A stretch of 64,000 nucleotides of DNA. Source: Pseudophaeobacter sp. (GTDB taxonomy: Bacteria > Pseudomonadota > Alphaproteobacteria > Rhodobacterales > Rhodobacteraceae). Location of the stretch: contig JALUXC010000012.1 of NCBI GenBank assembly GCA_027019165.1, positions 690,773-754,772 on the forward strand, written 5' to 3'. Below, one piece after another: positions 1 to 8,811 of this stretch. The translations under genes and the position numbers were made by a program. Below the pieces are notes generated by a model. The model saw only the letters and a program-made list of their open reading frames with translations, was not told where the DNA came from and searched no databases. Each line of letters begins with the position of its first letter. Within the stretch, counting starts at the first letter, position 1.

Positions 1-1456
<1,456 letters not shown>

Positions 1457-1999
1457 TTATGCTACATGTTTGCGGCTGTAGGTCCAGGTTGGCACGGTCG
1501 CATCCCGGGCAACGCAAAAGGTTTCCGCATCGCCAAGATATTCAAACCCGCAATGGATCAGAACCCGGGCCGAGGCCGGATTGTCCTGAAAGACGGACGC
1601 AAACATCGCCGCATTTCCAAGCGGGTTTGCCTGTACCAAAGCTTCAAGCGCCTCAGAGGCCAGTCCGGTGTTCCAAAACGCCGGCGCCACCCAATAGGCC
1701 ACCTCGGACTGGTTGCGATCCATGCGTTTTAGACTGATCACGCCCTTCAACTCGTCCCCACCCGCAGGCGTGCCATCAATGGCCCAGACGTCTTCGTCCC
1801 GCTCTGCGCTCATCGCGCGCGAAACATAGGCCTCAGCGGCACCAGGCGGCAAGGGATGTGGAATCGACGATGTCATCCGCGCAACGCGCTCATCGCCCGC
1901 GTAGTGGGCAATCAAACCTTCATCCGATTTGCGCAAAGGGCGCAGTACGAAACGCTCTGTCTCGATGATGGGCTGCGTGCCGATCTGATCCAAACTCAT
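1457..1999 (-). CDS. GNAT family N-acetyltransferase (RimJ/RimL type)
   Basis: Predicted acetyl-CoA-dependent N-acetyltransferase of 180 residues. It opens with the ETERFVLRPLRKSDEG pattern of RimJ/RimL-like GNATs and keeps the WVAPAFWNTGLASEALEALV acetyl-CoA pyrophosphate-binding segment and a FQDNPASARVLIHCGF segment near the end. The start at 1999 is preferred over an ATG six codons upstream because the GGAGGAGAG ribosome-binding site lies between the two. The substrate is unknown. It lies between rpmA and obg, a common position for a GNAT gene in Rhodobacteraceae. Confidence 0.85.
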   Translation of the reverse strand: MSLDQIGTQPIIETERFVLRPLRKSDEGLIAHYAGDERVARMTSSIPHPLPPGAAEAYVSRAMSAERDEDVWAIDGTPAGGDELKGVISLKRMDRNQSEVAYWVAPAFWNTGLASEALEALVQANPLGNAAMFASVFQDNPASARVLIHCGFEYLGDAETFCVARDATVPTWTYSRKHVA

Positions 2000-2184
2000 T
2001 CCGCTCTCCTCCTTCAAAACTCTTATCCGCTCTGCCTGCGTGCTGTGACGCCTCCGGGCTTTCCAAGATAGGTAGTCATCCAGGATGTGCCAGACAGAGG
2101 GAGTACAACTCCTCCAGAATGGAATTCACCAAGGCTTGATCCCAATGACTTGCTATCGGGCCTTACCTCAAAACCATTGAGAAA

Positions 2185-2220
2185 ACCAAAAAGGGGACCG
2201 GCTGTATCGCCGATCCCCCA
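2185..2220 (-). terminator. Rho-independent terminator of rplU-rpmA
   Basis: Read on the minus strand, a 10-bp stem (arms 2209-2218 and 2193-2202, one G-U pair) with a 6-base loop is followed directly by TTTTT. It lies 28 bases after the rpmA stop. Confidence 0.85.
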
Positions 2221-2246
2221 ATTTTTGTTGCCACGTCGGGTTCGGC

Positions 2247-2516
2247 TTACTCAGCGGCCTCCGCCACTGGGAGAACCGATACAAAGGTGCGGCCCTTGAG
2301 GCCCTTGTGGAAGGTCACAGCACCGTCGGTGGTTGCAAAGATGGTGTGATCTTTGCCCAGACCAACGCCTTCGCCCGGCCAGAATTTGGTGCCGCGCTGA
2401 CGTACGATGATGTTGCCTGCGATGGCCGCCTGGCCACCATAGAGTTTCACGCCAAGGCGGCGACCGGCTGAGTCGCGGCCGTTACGGGAGGAACCGCCAG
2501 CTTTCTTATGTGCCAT
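2247..2516 (-). CDS. rpmA: 50S ribosomal protein L27
   Basis: L27 lies at the peptidyl transferase centre of the 50S subunit. The 89-residue protein starts [22 protein letters not shown], the standard form without the cleaved Firmicutes leader, and carries the [21 protein letters not shown] core. It follows rplU by 11 bases and precedes a strong terminator, so the two form a short operon. Length and sequence are ordinary for the family. Confidence 0.98.
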   Translation of the reverse strand: MAHKKAGGSSRNGRDSAGRRLGVKLYGGQAAIAGNIIVRQRGTKFWPGEGVGLGKDHTIFATTDGAVTFHKGLKGRTFVSVLPVAEAAE

Positions 2517-2527
2517 TGTCTATCTCC

Positions 2528-3088
2528 TTAGCCTTTGGCCAGTTCTTTGGCCTGCTCAACCCATTCGGGCTTCACTTTGATGGCGTCGATAGCAGCAATA
2601 TCGTCTGCCGACAAGGCTGCGATCTGAGCAAAGCTGGTGAGCCCTGCGTCGTTCAGCTTCTTGGCGGCGGCAGGACCGACACCGGTCAGCTGGGTCAGAT
2701 CATCCGCAGCATCAGCAGCCGGAGCAGCCTTGGGAGCGGCTTTTGCAGCAGCTTTCGGAGCCGCTTTGGTTGCGCCCGATGCCAGGATCTCGGTGATCTT
2801 GATCAGGGTGAGCTTCTGACGGTGACCTTTGGTGCGCTTGGAAGAGTGCTTCCGGCGGCGCTTCACAAAGTGGATCAGCTTTTCGCCTTTGATCTGGTCG
2901 ATCACCTCTGCCTTTACGGCAGCGCCATCCACCAGAGGAGCACCGACAACCGGGGCGTCGCCACCGAGCATCAGAACTTCGTCGAACTGGATTGTTTCGC
3001 CAGCATCTGCAGCAAGTTTCTCAACGCGGAGCACGTCGCCCGCCTGAACCTTGTACTGCTTGCCGCCAGTCTTGAGGACCGCAAACAT
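2528..3088 (-). CDS. rplU: 50S ribosomal protein L21 with C-terminal helix-hairpin-helix extension
   Basis: L21 binds 23S rRNA. Residues 1 to about 103 are a normal L21 ([18 protein letters not shown] start, [16 protein letters not shown] basic loop). The protein then continues through a low-complexity Ala/Lys/Pro linker (about 105-125) to a C-terminal domain of about 60 residues containing [17 protein letters not shown], a helix-hairpin-helix-like motif. Total length is 186 residues, nearly double the usual length. It is first in the rplU-rpmA operon. The tail's function is not known to me. Confidence 0.96.
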   Translation of the reverse strand: MFAVLKTGGKQYKVQAGDVLRVEKLAADAGETIQFDEVLMLGGDAPVVGAPLVDGAAVKAEVIDQIKGEKLIHFVKRRRKHSSKRTKGHRQKLTLIKITEILASGATKAAPKAAAKAAPKAAPAADAADDLTQLTGVGPAAAKKLNDAGLTSFAQIAALSADDIAAIDAIKVKPEWVEQAKELAKG

Positions 3089-3181
3089 GTGCGTCTTTCC
3101 TTTTTCAACCGCGTCCTTTGGCCCCTGAAACTCAGGTGTTTTGGCAGTCGGCTGAGTGGCCGGGTGCCGCCTCGAACAGCG

Positions 3182-3239
3182 CGACCCTTGATAGGGTCGT
3201 TATGACAAAATAACCCCGGCACAGGGATTCCAGGCCGGG
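3182..3239 (-). promoter_or_regulatory. Two stem-loops in the rplU 5' leader
   Basis: Between the proposed promoter and rplU, the minus-strand transcript can form two hairpins: a 6-bp stem with arms 3234-3239 and 3215-3220 (CCCGGC/GCCGGG), and a 6-bp stem with arms 3194-3199 and 3182-3187 (CGACCC/GGGTCG, loop of 6). Leaders of ribosomal operons often carry autoregulatory structures. That role is only inferred here. Confidence 0.35.
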
Positions 3240-3247
3240 ATGCGTGC

Positions 3248-3275
3248 CTTTTAGTGATTTGGCTATCCGTGTCAA
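3248..3275 (-). promoter_or_regulatory. Candidate sigma-70 promoter for rplU-rpmA
   Basis: On the minus strand a perfect TTGACA (3275-3270) is followed, after 16 bases, by TAAAAG (3253-3248). It lies about 160 bases upstream of rplU and downstream of the DUF2059 stop. Confidence 0.5.
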
Positions 3276-3347
3276 CACAAAGTTGCAGTGTCGATTGTGC
3301 CGACAAGCCTCCGCGCTTTGAGCGCGATGGGCGGCTGTTTGATTGGC

Positions 3348-4199
3348 TCAGATATCTTCGCCATCGCCAAGGCCCCGCAGCCTGTAGGCGAGTTCCTCAT
3401 AGCGGTTTGCGGTGATTTCGTACTGAACGGCATTCAGCAGCGCATAGACCTCTTGCATCAAAGGCGTTTCGAGTGCCCGCACATAGGAGCGCACCTCGTC
3501 GTCGGAAAATCCCTGATACGTGTAGGCGGAAGACGCAATGGCAGAGGCGTTCAACGCCATCCGCAACCCAGCAGCCTGTTCTTCCTGCCAAGCCCGCAGG
3601 CCATCTGCATCAAGTTGGAGGTCAATGATCCCAGCCGCGCTGGCTGCCATGATGAAGCGAAACTGAATCTGCTGGACGGCCTTCACGGCCGTGTCAGCCG
3701 TATCAATCGCCCTGTTCATGCGCTGAAGCAGCGCAACCCGATCGCTGCCGTCCTTGACAAGGTCTGAGATGATCCGCTGACCGGCTTCCTGCTTCACCTC
3801 ATCTTCCTCGACCTTATGAGCAGCATTTTCAGCCGCAACAAGCCGTCGTCCAAGATCACTGTCGTAGAACGCCTGTGCATGTTCCAAGGCGGTCTCGTTC
3901 AGGGTGCGCTCCAATATGTCCAATGCCAGCTCGCGCATCTTTTGGCGGTCGAAAACCTCTTCGGAAATCCGAGTCCACTGTTGACCAAAATCTTCTGCCT
4001 CAAGGCCCAGCATCTGGGGCGCGCTGCCAGCGGATAGTGCGATGCTGTCCAGCGCGACATCAAAGCCGGTCACCTCAAGGAAATCAATCACCCGTGCTCG
4101 ATCAGCCGCCCGGGCCATCACAGCAAAGGACATCACAAACACTGCCGCGAACAAAAACGCAGCAACCAGCGGGGCGAGGGGCAACACCTTCTTTGTCAT
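3348..4199 (-). CDS. DUF2059 domain secreted or periplasmic protein
   Basis: Hypothetical envelope protein of 283 residues. The start at 4199 gives a typical signal sequence (MTKKV, then a hydrophobic stretch ending AVMARA, with cleavage expected near residue 30). The mature part is helical and acidic and carries two DUF2059-like segments, one around FYDSDLGRRLVAAE and one near the C-terminus (RSYVRALETPLMQEVYALLN). An upstream in-frame start would put 30 unrelated residues before the signal peptide, so it was rejected. Function is unknown. Confidence 0.75.
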   Translation of the reverse strand: MTKKVLPLAPLVAAFLFAAVFVMSFAVMARAADRARVIDFLEVTGFDVALDSIALSAGSAPQMLGLEAEDFGQQWTRISEEVFDRQKMRELALDILERTLNETALEHAQAFYDSDLGRRLVAAENAAHKVEEDEVKQEAGQRIISDLVKDGSDRVALLQRMNRAIDTADTAVKAVQQIQFRFIMAASAAGIIDLQLDADGLRAWQEEQAAGLRMALNASAIASSAYTYQGFSDDEVRSYVRALETPLMQEVYALLNAVQYEITANRYEELAYRLRGLGDGEDI

Positions 4200-4318
4200 A
4201 CCCCTAAAACTATGGGAAAATCCCGAACAGGCAATGAAAAAGAAGCTTTCTCTGATTTCCACAAAAAACCCCCTTGCGCCCATGCACATTCCTGATTAAA
4301 CCGCCGCTCACCCCCCGC

Positions 4319-4408
4319 GGAGAGGTGCCGGAGTGGTCGAACGGGGCGGTCTCGAAAACCGTTGTCCCTTCACGGGGACCCAGGGTTCGAATCCCTGTCT
4401 CTCCGCCA
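4319..4408 (+). tRNA. tRNA-Ser (anticodon CGA)
   Basis: 90 nucleotides with encoded CCA. The acceptor stem GGAGAGG pairs with TCTCTCC; the anticodon loop CTCGAAA gives anticodon CGA (reads UCG). A long variable arm with a hairpin (GTCCC...GGGAC) marks it as a class II serine tRNA. The T arm has GGTTCGAATCC. The gene-poor accessory stretch begins directly after its 3' end. Confidence 0.97.
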
Positions 4409-4639
4409 TTACTCCCTTCCAGACAAATCTATTCGAGCTTCAATATTGGATCGAGGGTTTGGCGACCCCACTTTTCTTCCCAATATGAAAATCCGGCAAA
4501 ATCTGGTTGCCAAGGTAGCTGGCGATCTTTGAGCGCCCCTTCAAAGGCAAAACCAACAATACGGAAAAAACCAGAGTACGCACCAAGATGGCAGTTATGT
4601 CGGTTCTGTCGCACCGGTGGGCGATGCCATTTAGGAGGG

Positions 4640-4813
4640 TTACGACGAAAGAAGAGCTGGGTTCACTGCGAACATCCGAGATGGACGCCCGCCTCTTGGG
4701 CCAATCTTGACCTCAATGGGCCGGATACCCTCGGCAAACATGGCGTAGAGGGTCATACGGGAAAGACCGACCATCTTGGCTACATCGGGTTTGCGATAGA
4801 TACGCACGAACAT
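4640..4813 (-). CDS. AlpA-family helix-turn-helix regulator, probably degenerate
   Basis: A 57-residue protein starting at the ATG at 4813, preceded by AAAAAGG. RKPDVAKMVGLSRMTLYAMFAEG matches the DNA-binding half of AlpA/excisionase-like regulators, and VKIGPRGGR follows as in the family. The usual end, a tryptophan-containing strand and helix (W..SEV..WL), is replaced by unrelated residues, so the C-terminus may be frameshifted. AlpA proteins regulate prophage or integrative element genes, which fits its position beside tRNA-Ser. It may be a pseudogene. Confidence 0.5.
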   Translation of the reverse strand: MFVRIYRKPDVAKMVGLSRMTLYAMFAEGIRPIEVKIGPRGGRPSRMFAVNPALLSS

Positions 4814-5499
4814 TCCGGCCAACCTTTTTCCCGCGCCAAAGCAATTGACGCGAGTGAGTGGGTGGCAACAGGTGTATCATCATGGAGCGCTCTTACGCCC
4901 CGAATTCTCGCCGGTTCCGATTTTGGTGTATCCGGGCCGACATGAAGCAAAATCTGCCCGTACGCGCTTCGCAAGTCACAGAGCCCCCAGGTCGCGAAGC
5001 TTGTTGAGGCACGCCAGCGGGGACGCATTTCGTCAAAAGATAAGGAACCTAACACCCCGACATGGCGGCTTGCGCTGGTGGTACAATTCGTGAGTTTGAG
5101 AACGTTTGAAACACCAAAACCCCTTATTTTCTTTGGTTCTTTTGGCAAAAACACCTCTGCAAAACCGCCCAATACCTGCATGCACGAACCAAATTCGATT
5201 CGTCCGCTTTTTGGAAGGTAGTCAGAAACACCCATACTCAAACAGCTGCGCGGGTACGGTCTTCACCTCAGGCCTGCATACTCACTTTCACTATGGTGTA
5301 GACAGCCCTCAATAAACAGGCAGCGACCTTTGCAAAGCTTTATGGAGAACTGGAAACCGACTTCAGCTGTGTCCTTTCACCCCGCTCAGTCACATCCCAA
5401 AGCGTTCAGCCCTACCAAACATGCTGACCTATCAGGCAATACCAGGGGCACCAGCCTGAAATTTTCAAACGATCAGCACTAAAATGCCCTTGTCCCAAA

Positions 5500-5527
5500 T
5501 TGACACCACCGAAAATGCTGCCATAAA
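5500..5527 (+). promoter_or_regulatory. Possible promoter for the sulfatase operon
   Basis: TTGACA at 5500-5505 followed after 16 bases by CATAAA. It lies about 180 bases before the sulfatase start. The -35 match is perfect and the -10 is weak. Confidence 0.25.
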
Positions 5528-5709
5528 TGGGATCGATATTTCCAACAATTACCAAAGACCCAATGACCTGACGAGTTTCAAGCAAGACGGCAATTACACT
5601 CATAGAGTTAACACCGTTCCATACCTAAACAGATTACCCCCCCTTAACAGATCTTTCCAATTGACCTGGCTACCTTTCCGGAAAAGCCTTTTGGAAGCAG
5701 GCATCCACT

Positions 5710-7071
5710 TTGAACGAAAAAGCCCAAAAGAACATTCTCCTGATCTGTCTCGATGACGCGGTTGCGTTCTGGAAATACAAATCGGTCTTTGGAGAGGTTC
5801 TTCAAACGCCAAACCTTGATCGGATCTGTGGTCAGTCCACCAGTTTTCAGGCGGCCTATAGCCAGGCGCCGGTTTGCAGCCCCTCACGGGCAAGCTTCAT
5901 GACGGGCTTGTCCCCGCATCAAACCGGGGTGACCCATTCGGACCCGCGCTACTTTGACAAGATTTCACCTCTGGACCTTTGGCCGAGCAGGCTCAAACAG
6001 CATGGCTATCACACAGCTCCGGGCGGAAAGGTGATGCGCGGCTATCGCGCCCTACCGCAAGAGGTGCACGAAACGGTCTACTCCACCCCCTATTCTGACA
6101 GCCACCGGAGGTTTTCCTTGGCGCGGCGAAAAAGCCGCTATGCCGACGGCAAGATCCCCGATCACATGGAGTTTGGCGGTTACCGGGGCGGGATGGCGAC
6201 TACCACCAAGGATGCAGACCGCAATCTTTATGACAATCAGGTCGCAGAGGATGCGATCTCCTTTCTCAAAACCTACGACGGGGAGGCGCCCTTTTACCGC
6301 GAGGTCGGCTTTCAAAGCCCCCATGGCCCCTGGACTACCCCGCGCCGGTTCAAGGAGATGTACAATTTCAAGGCCATTCGGCAACCAAAGGACTGGGCGC
6401 ACGGCTTTGATTTGGATACGCCCCCAGCGGATCTGGTCAGAGAGAATATCGAAAGCAGCCGCCAACGGTTCTGGCGCCAAAGTGTGCGCAATTATTTCTC
6501 TGCGCTTTCCTATGCGGACTATCAGATCGGCCGCGTCTGGGATGCGCTAAAGGCCTCTGCCCACGCGGAGAATACACTGGTCATCATCTTGTCCGATCAC
6601 GGTATGCACCTGGGAGAACGCAACTGGTTCGGCAAATCCACTCTTTGGGAACAAGCGGTCAATGTCCCACTCATCATCCACGATCCTGCGCAGCCCGTGG
6701 GGCAGGCAGTCAGCGATCCGGTCGGGCTGATCGATGTTGGACCTACAGTGATGGACTGCCTTGGCCTACCGCCCATTGCAGGCAGCCCGGGGCGCTCTCT
6801 GCTGCCTCAGATGCGCTGGGAGCGGGCTCCGGATCGCGCGGTGCCAAGCTTCTTTTACGATCACGCCGCTATCCGCAAGGGCAAGTACCGTTTCATTCGC
6901 TACGGAAACGGGGCAGAACAGTTCTTCGATCTCTCGCGCGACTGGTGGCAGACGCAGAATCTGGGAGAAGCCCACCCGGCCTATGAGCCGATGCGGCAAG
7001 CCTTTGACGAATGCTGCCGGGACTACGGGCTTGAATGGCAATCCGGCACCACCAGCGTTGAGCATGCCTGA
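5710..7071 (+). CDS. Type I sulfatase (formylglycine-dependent, S1 family)
   Basis: Predicted sulfate ester hydrolase of 453 residues without a signal peptide, so probably cytoplasmic. The metal-binding start is ILLICLDDA. The signature CSPSR begins at Cys56 and continues ASFMTG; this Cys is the residue converted to formylglycine. SDHGMHLGERNWFGKSTLWEQ around residue 300 supplies further metal and sulfate ligands and resembles iduronate-2-sulfatase and choline-sulfatase relatives. The only reasonable start is the TTG at 5710. It overlaps the next gene, its likely activating enzyme, by 8 bases. The substrate cannot be read from sequence. Confidence 0.9.
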   Translation: MNEKAQKNILLICLDDAVAFWKYKSVFGEVLQTPNLDRICGQSTSFQAAYSQAPVCSPSRASFMTGLSPHQTGVTHSDPRYFDKISPLDLWPSRLKQHGYHTAPGGKVMRGYRALPQEVHETVYSTPYSDSHRRFSLARRKSRYADGKIPDHMEFGGYRGGMATTTKDADRNLYDNQVAEDAISFLKTYDGEAPFYREVGFQSPHGPWTTPRRFKEMYNFKAIRQPKDWAHGFDLDTPPADLVRENIESSRQRFWRQSVRNYFSALSYADYQIGRVWDALKASAHAENTLVIILSDHGMHLGERNWFGKSTLWEQAVNVPLIIHDPAQPVGQAVSDPVGLIDVGPTVMDCLGLPPIAGSPGRSLLPQMRWERAPDRAVPSFFYDHAAIRKGKYRFIRYGNGAEQFFDLSRDWWQTQNLGEAHPAYEPMRQAFDECCRDYGLEWQSGTTSVEHA

Positions 7072-8035
7072 CCAGACCGATCCCGCCAACCGCGCCTGTT
7101 GCGCACCATCACGACCTCAGGAGCCGTGCCCAGGCCCCTCTGCTCCACCGGTGTTGCGCAGCGGGCGTCGCATACCTGACAGCGTGCGAGAAATTCCCGG
7201 TGGGCGGGGCCTTCTTGGCACGAAGGATCCAGTTCTTTCTGAAGACGGAGAAAGCCCGCTGCGACAGGTCAGGCTGCGCCCCTTTTTGATGGGTGCGGAC
7301 ACTGTTTCCAATGCCGAGTTTAAGGCCTTTGTAGAAGATACCGGCTATGAGACCGAGGCGGAGCGTTATGGCTGGTCCTTTGTCTTCTGGTCGCACCTCA
7401 GCGATGGTGCCCGGGCAACCCATGCCGTCGACGGGGTGGAATGGTGGCGCCGGGTGGAGGGCAGCAATTGGCGCGACATCACGGGTGCAGGATCAACAGA
7501 GGAAACCTGGCACGCAGATCACCCCGCCGTTCATATCTCATGGAACGACGCCCGCGCCTATGCTGAATGGGTTGGCGGGCGACTTCCCACCGAAGCGGAA
7601 TGGGAACATGCCGCCCGGGGTGGGCTGGGTGATGTCAGATACCCCTGGGGCGAAGACGAGCCTGATGACGAGACCTTCCACCCCTGCAATATCTGGCAAG
7701 GCGCTTTTCCCACAAATAACAGCTGCGCTGATGGCTATGCCACAACAGCCCCCACCCGATCATTTCTGCCCAATGGATATGGGCTGTTCAACATGGTCGG
7801 CAATGTGTGGGAATGGACCGCTGATCCTTTCCGCATCAAATCGCTGAAAAAGAGCACCCGAGAGCGCATCTCTTTGATGCGGGGTCATAAGGTCCTGAAA
7901 GGCGGCTCTTACCTGTGTCATCGCAGCTATTGCTACAGATACCGAATCTCCGCCCGCACCGGAAACTCGCCAGACAGCACCACAGCCCATCAAGGATTTC
8001 GCATGGTCTGGGACATCCAGCGAGTAGCGCGATAG
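7064..8035 (+). CDS. Formylglycine-generating enzyme (sulfatase-modifying factor)
   Basis: Copper-dependent oxidase that turns the sulfatase signature Cys into formylglycine. It has 323 residues. The N-terminus has ACCAPSRP, common in bacterial FGEs. The core has GRLPTEAEWEHAARGG (about 172-187) and NGYGLFNMVGNVWEWT (237-252). Both active-site cysteines are present in the C-HRSY-C motif (Cys285 and Cys290), which separates true FGE from other FGE-sulfatase-fold proteins. The start ATG at 7064 overlaps the sulfatase stop, and a longer upstream reading frame only shadows the sulfatase gene. Confidence 0.92.
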   Translation: MPDQTDPANRACCAPSRPQEPCPGPSAPPVLRSGRRIPDSVREIPGGRGLLGTKDPVLSEDGESPLRQVRLRPFLMGADTVSNAEFKAFVEDTGYETEAERYGWSFVFWSHLSDGARATHAVDGVEWWRRVEGSNWRDITGAGSTEETWHADHPAVHISWNDARAYAEWVGGRLPTEAEWEHAARGGLGDVRYPWGEDEPDDETFHPCNIWQGAFPTNNSCADGYATTAPTRSFLPNGYGLFNMVGNVWEWTADPFRIKSLKKSTRERISLMRGHKVLKGGSYLCHRSYCYRYRISARTGNSPDSTTAHQGFRMVWDIQRVAR

Positions 8036-8238
8036 GCATCTGCAGGCCAAGTTCTCGGATCCGCGGTCGAATGTTGGCAAAGGCCTGTGCGCCGCCGCGG
8101 CCTGAGCCCTAGTCGCCCCCGGATTTCACCAGCTTTTCACCTCGACCCCGGATCAATCTGAACCCAACCCGAAGGGTGTCTCTTGGGGTGGAGCGCCGCG
8201 TTGATTGGAGCTCTTTTCAGATTTCAGTCCCGGAGATC

Positions 8239-8697
8239 CTATTCGATTGCCGGGAAGACCGACGTACTCTTCACCGTGCCGTACACAAAGCTGGTGTCGA
8301 TTGTCGCAATGCCGCCGATGCGATGAATGCGATTTCGGATGAAATCCTCATAGGCGTCCAGATCCGACACCACGACACGCAGTTGATAGTCCGAAGCCCC
8401 GGTCAAGACGTGGCACTCAAGCACCTCGTCTATGGACATCACACGGGTTTCGAACCGTTTCACATCTTCCTCATTGTGGCGCTCCAACCTTACACGGACG
8501 AAGACCGTGATCGGCAATCCATAGGCCTTGGCGTCGACTTTTGCGCTGTAGCCTTGAATGGCGCCACTCTCTTCAAGGAGACGCAATCGTCGCAGGCAGG
8601 GAGATGGCGACAGGTTGACCTGTTCGGCAAGATCCTGGTTCGTCATGCGTCCATTGGCTTGCAGGGCACGAATGATCTGGCGATCTTTGCTATCCAT
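8239..8697 (-). CDS. mdeR: Lrp/AsnC-family regulator, MdeR-like
   Basis: DNA-binding regulator of 152 residues: an N-terminal winged helix-turn-helix (LAEQVNLSPSPCLRRLRLLEESG, about 23-45) followed by the RAM effector-binding domain (ECHVLTGASDYQLRVVVSDL). It is divergent from the methionine gamma-lyase gene, the same arrangement as mdeR with mdeAB in Pseudomonas putida, so it probably controls methionine catabolism in response to an amino acid. Two inverted repeats lie in the shared intergenic region. The symbol rests on synteny and family. Confidence 0.85.
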   Translation of the reverse strand: MDSKDRQIIRALQANGRMTNQDLAEQVNLSPSPCLRRLRLLEESGAIQGYSAKVDAKAYGLPITVFVRVRLERHNEEDVKRFETRVMSIDEVLECHVLTGASDYQLRVVVSDLDAYEDFIRNRIHRIGGIATIDTSFVYGTVKSTSVFPAIE

Positions 8698-8709
8698 TTC
8701 TCACCATTC

Positions 8710-8764
8710 TGGCATTTTCTGCCAATGTTATATCCAATGGTGGCATTTTTTGCAACAAAATGCC
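8710..8764. promoter_or_regulatory. Two inverted repeats between mdeR and mdeA (candidate Lrp-type operators)
   Basis: The first is TGGCA-N5-TGCCA at 8710-8724. The second has perfect 8-base arms, GGCATTTT at 8742-8749 and AAAATGCC at 8757-8764, with 7 bases between them. Both contain GGCATTTT on the plus strand, 31 bases apart, so they look like repeated sites for one regulator. MdeR is the obvious candidate. Confidence 0.6.
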
Positions 8765-8811
8765 TTTGCGCGGGTGACAGACTATTCCCGATACGGAACA
8801 CAGAGGTCACC

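Larger units (their letters stand above)
4409..5709. other. Gene-poor accessory stretch after tRNA-Ser
   Basis: About 1.3 kb between the tRNA and the sulfatase gene, more AT-rich than its surroundings (especially 5100-5700). It holds one short AlpA-like gene and a few short open frames that do not look like real proteins. Position at a tRNA 3' end plus an AlpA-type regulator suggests the residue of an integrated element. I could not find a second copy of the tRNA 3' end, an integrase or a transposase. Confidence 0.5.

Noticed and set aside
4429-4614. 61-residue minus-strand frame between the AlpA-like gene and tRNA-Ser
   Set aside because: No family similarity or convincing start signal. It may be a fragment of a lost element, but the sequence does not prove it.
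4780-5241. 153-residue minus-strand frame in the accessory stretch
   Set aside because: It overlaps the AlpA-like gene, matches no family and has no clear ribosome-binding site. It is probably chance in decayed DNA.
8176-8811. N-terminal extension of the methionine gamma-lyase by about 210 residues
   Set aside because: It is antisense to the Lrp regulator, and the enzyme already has its full family length from 8812.
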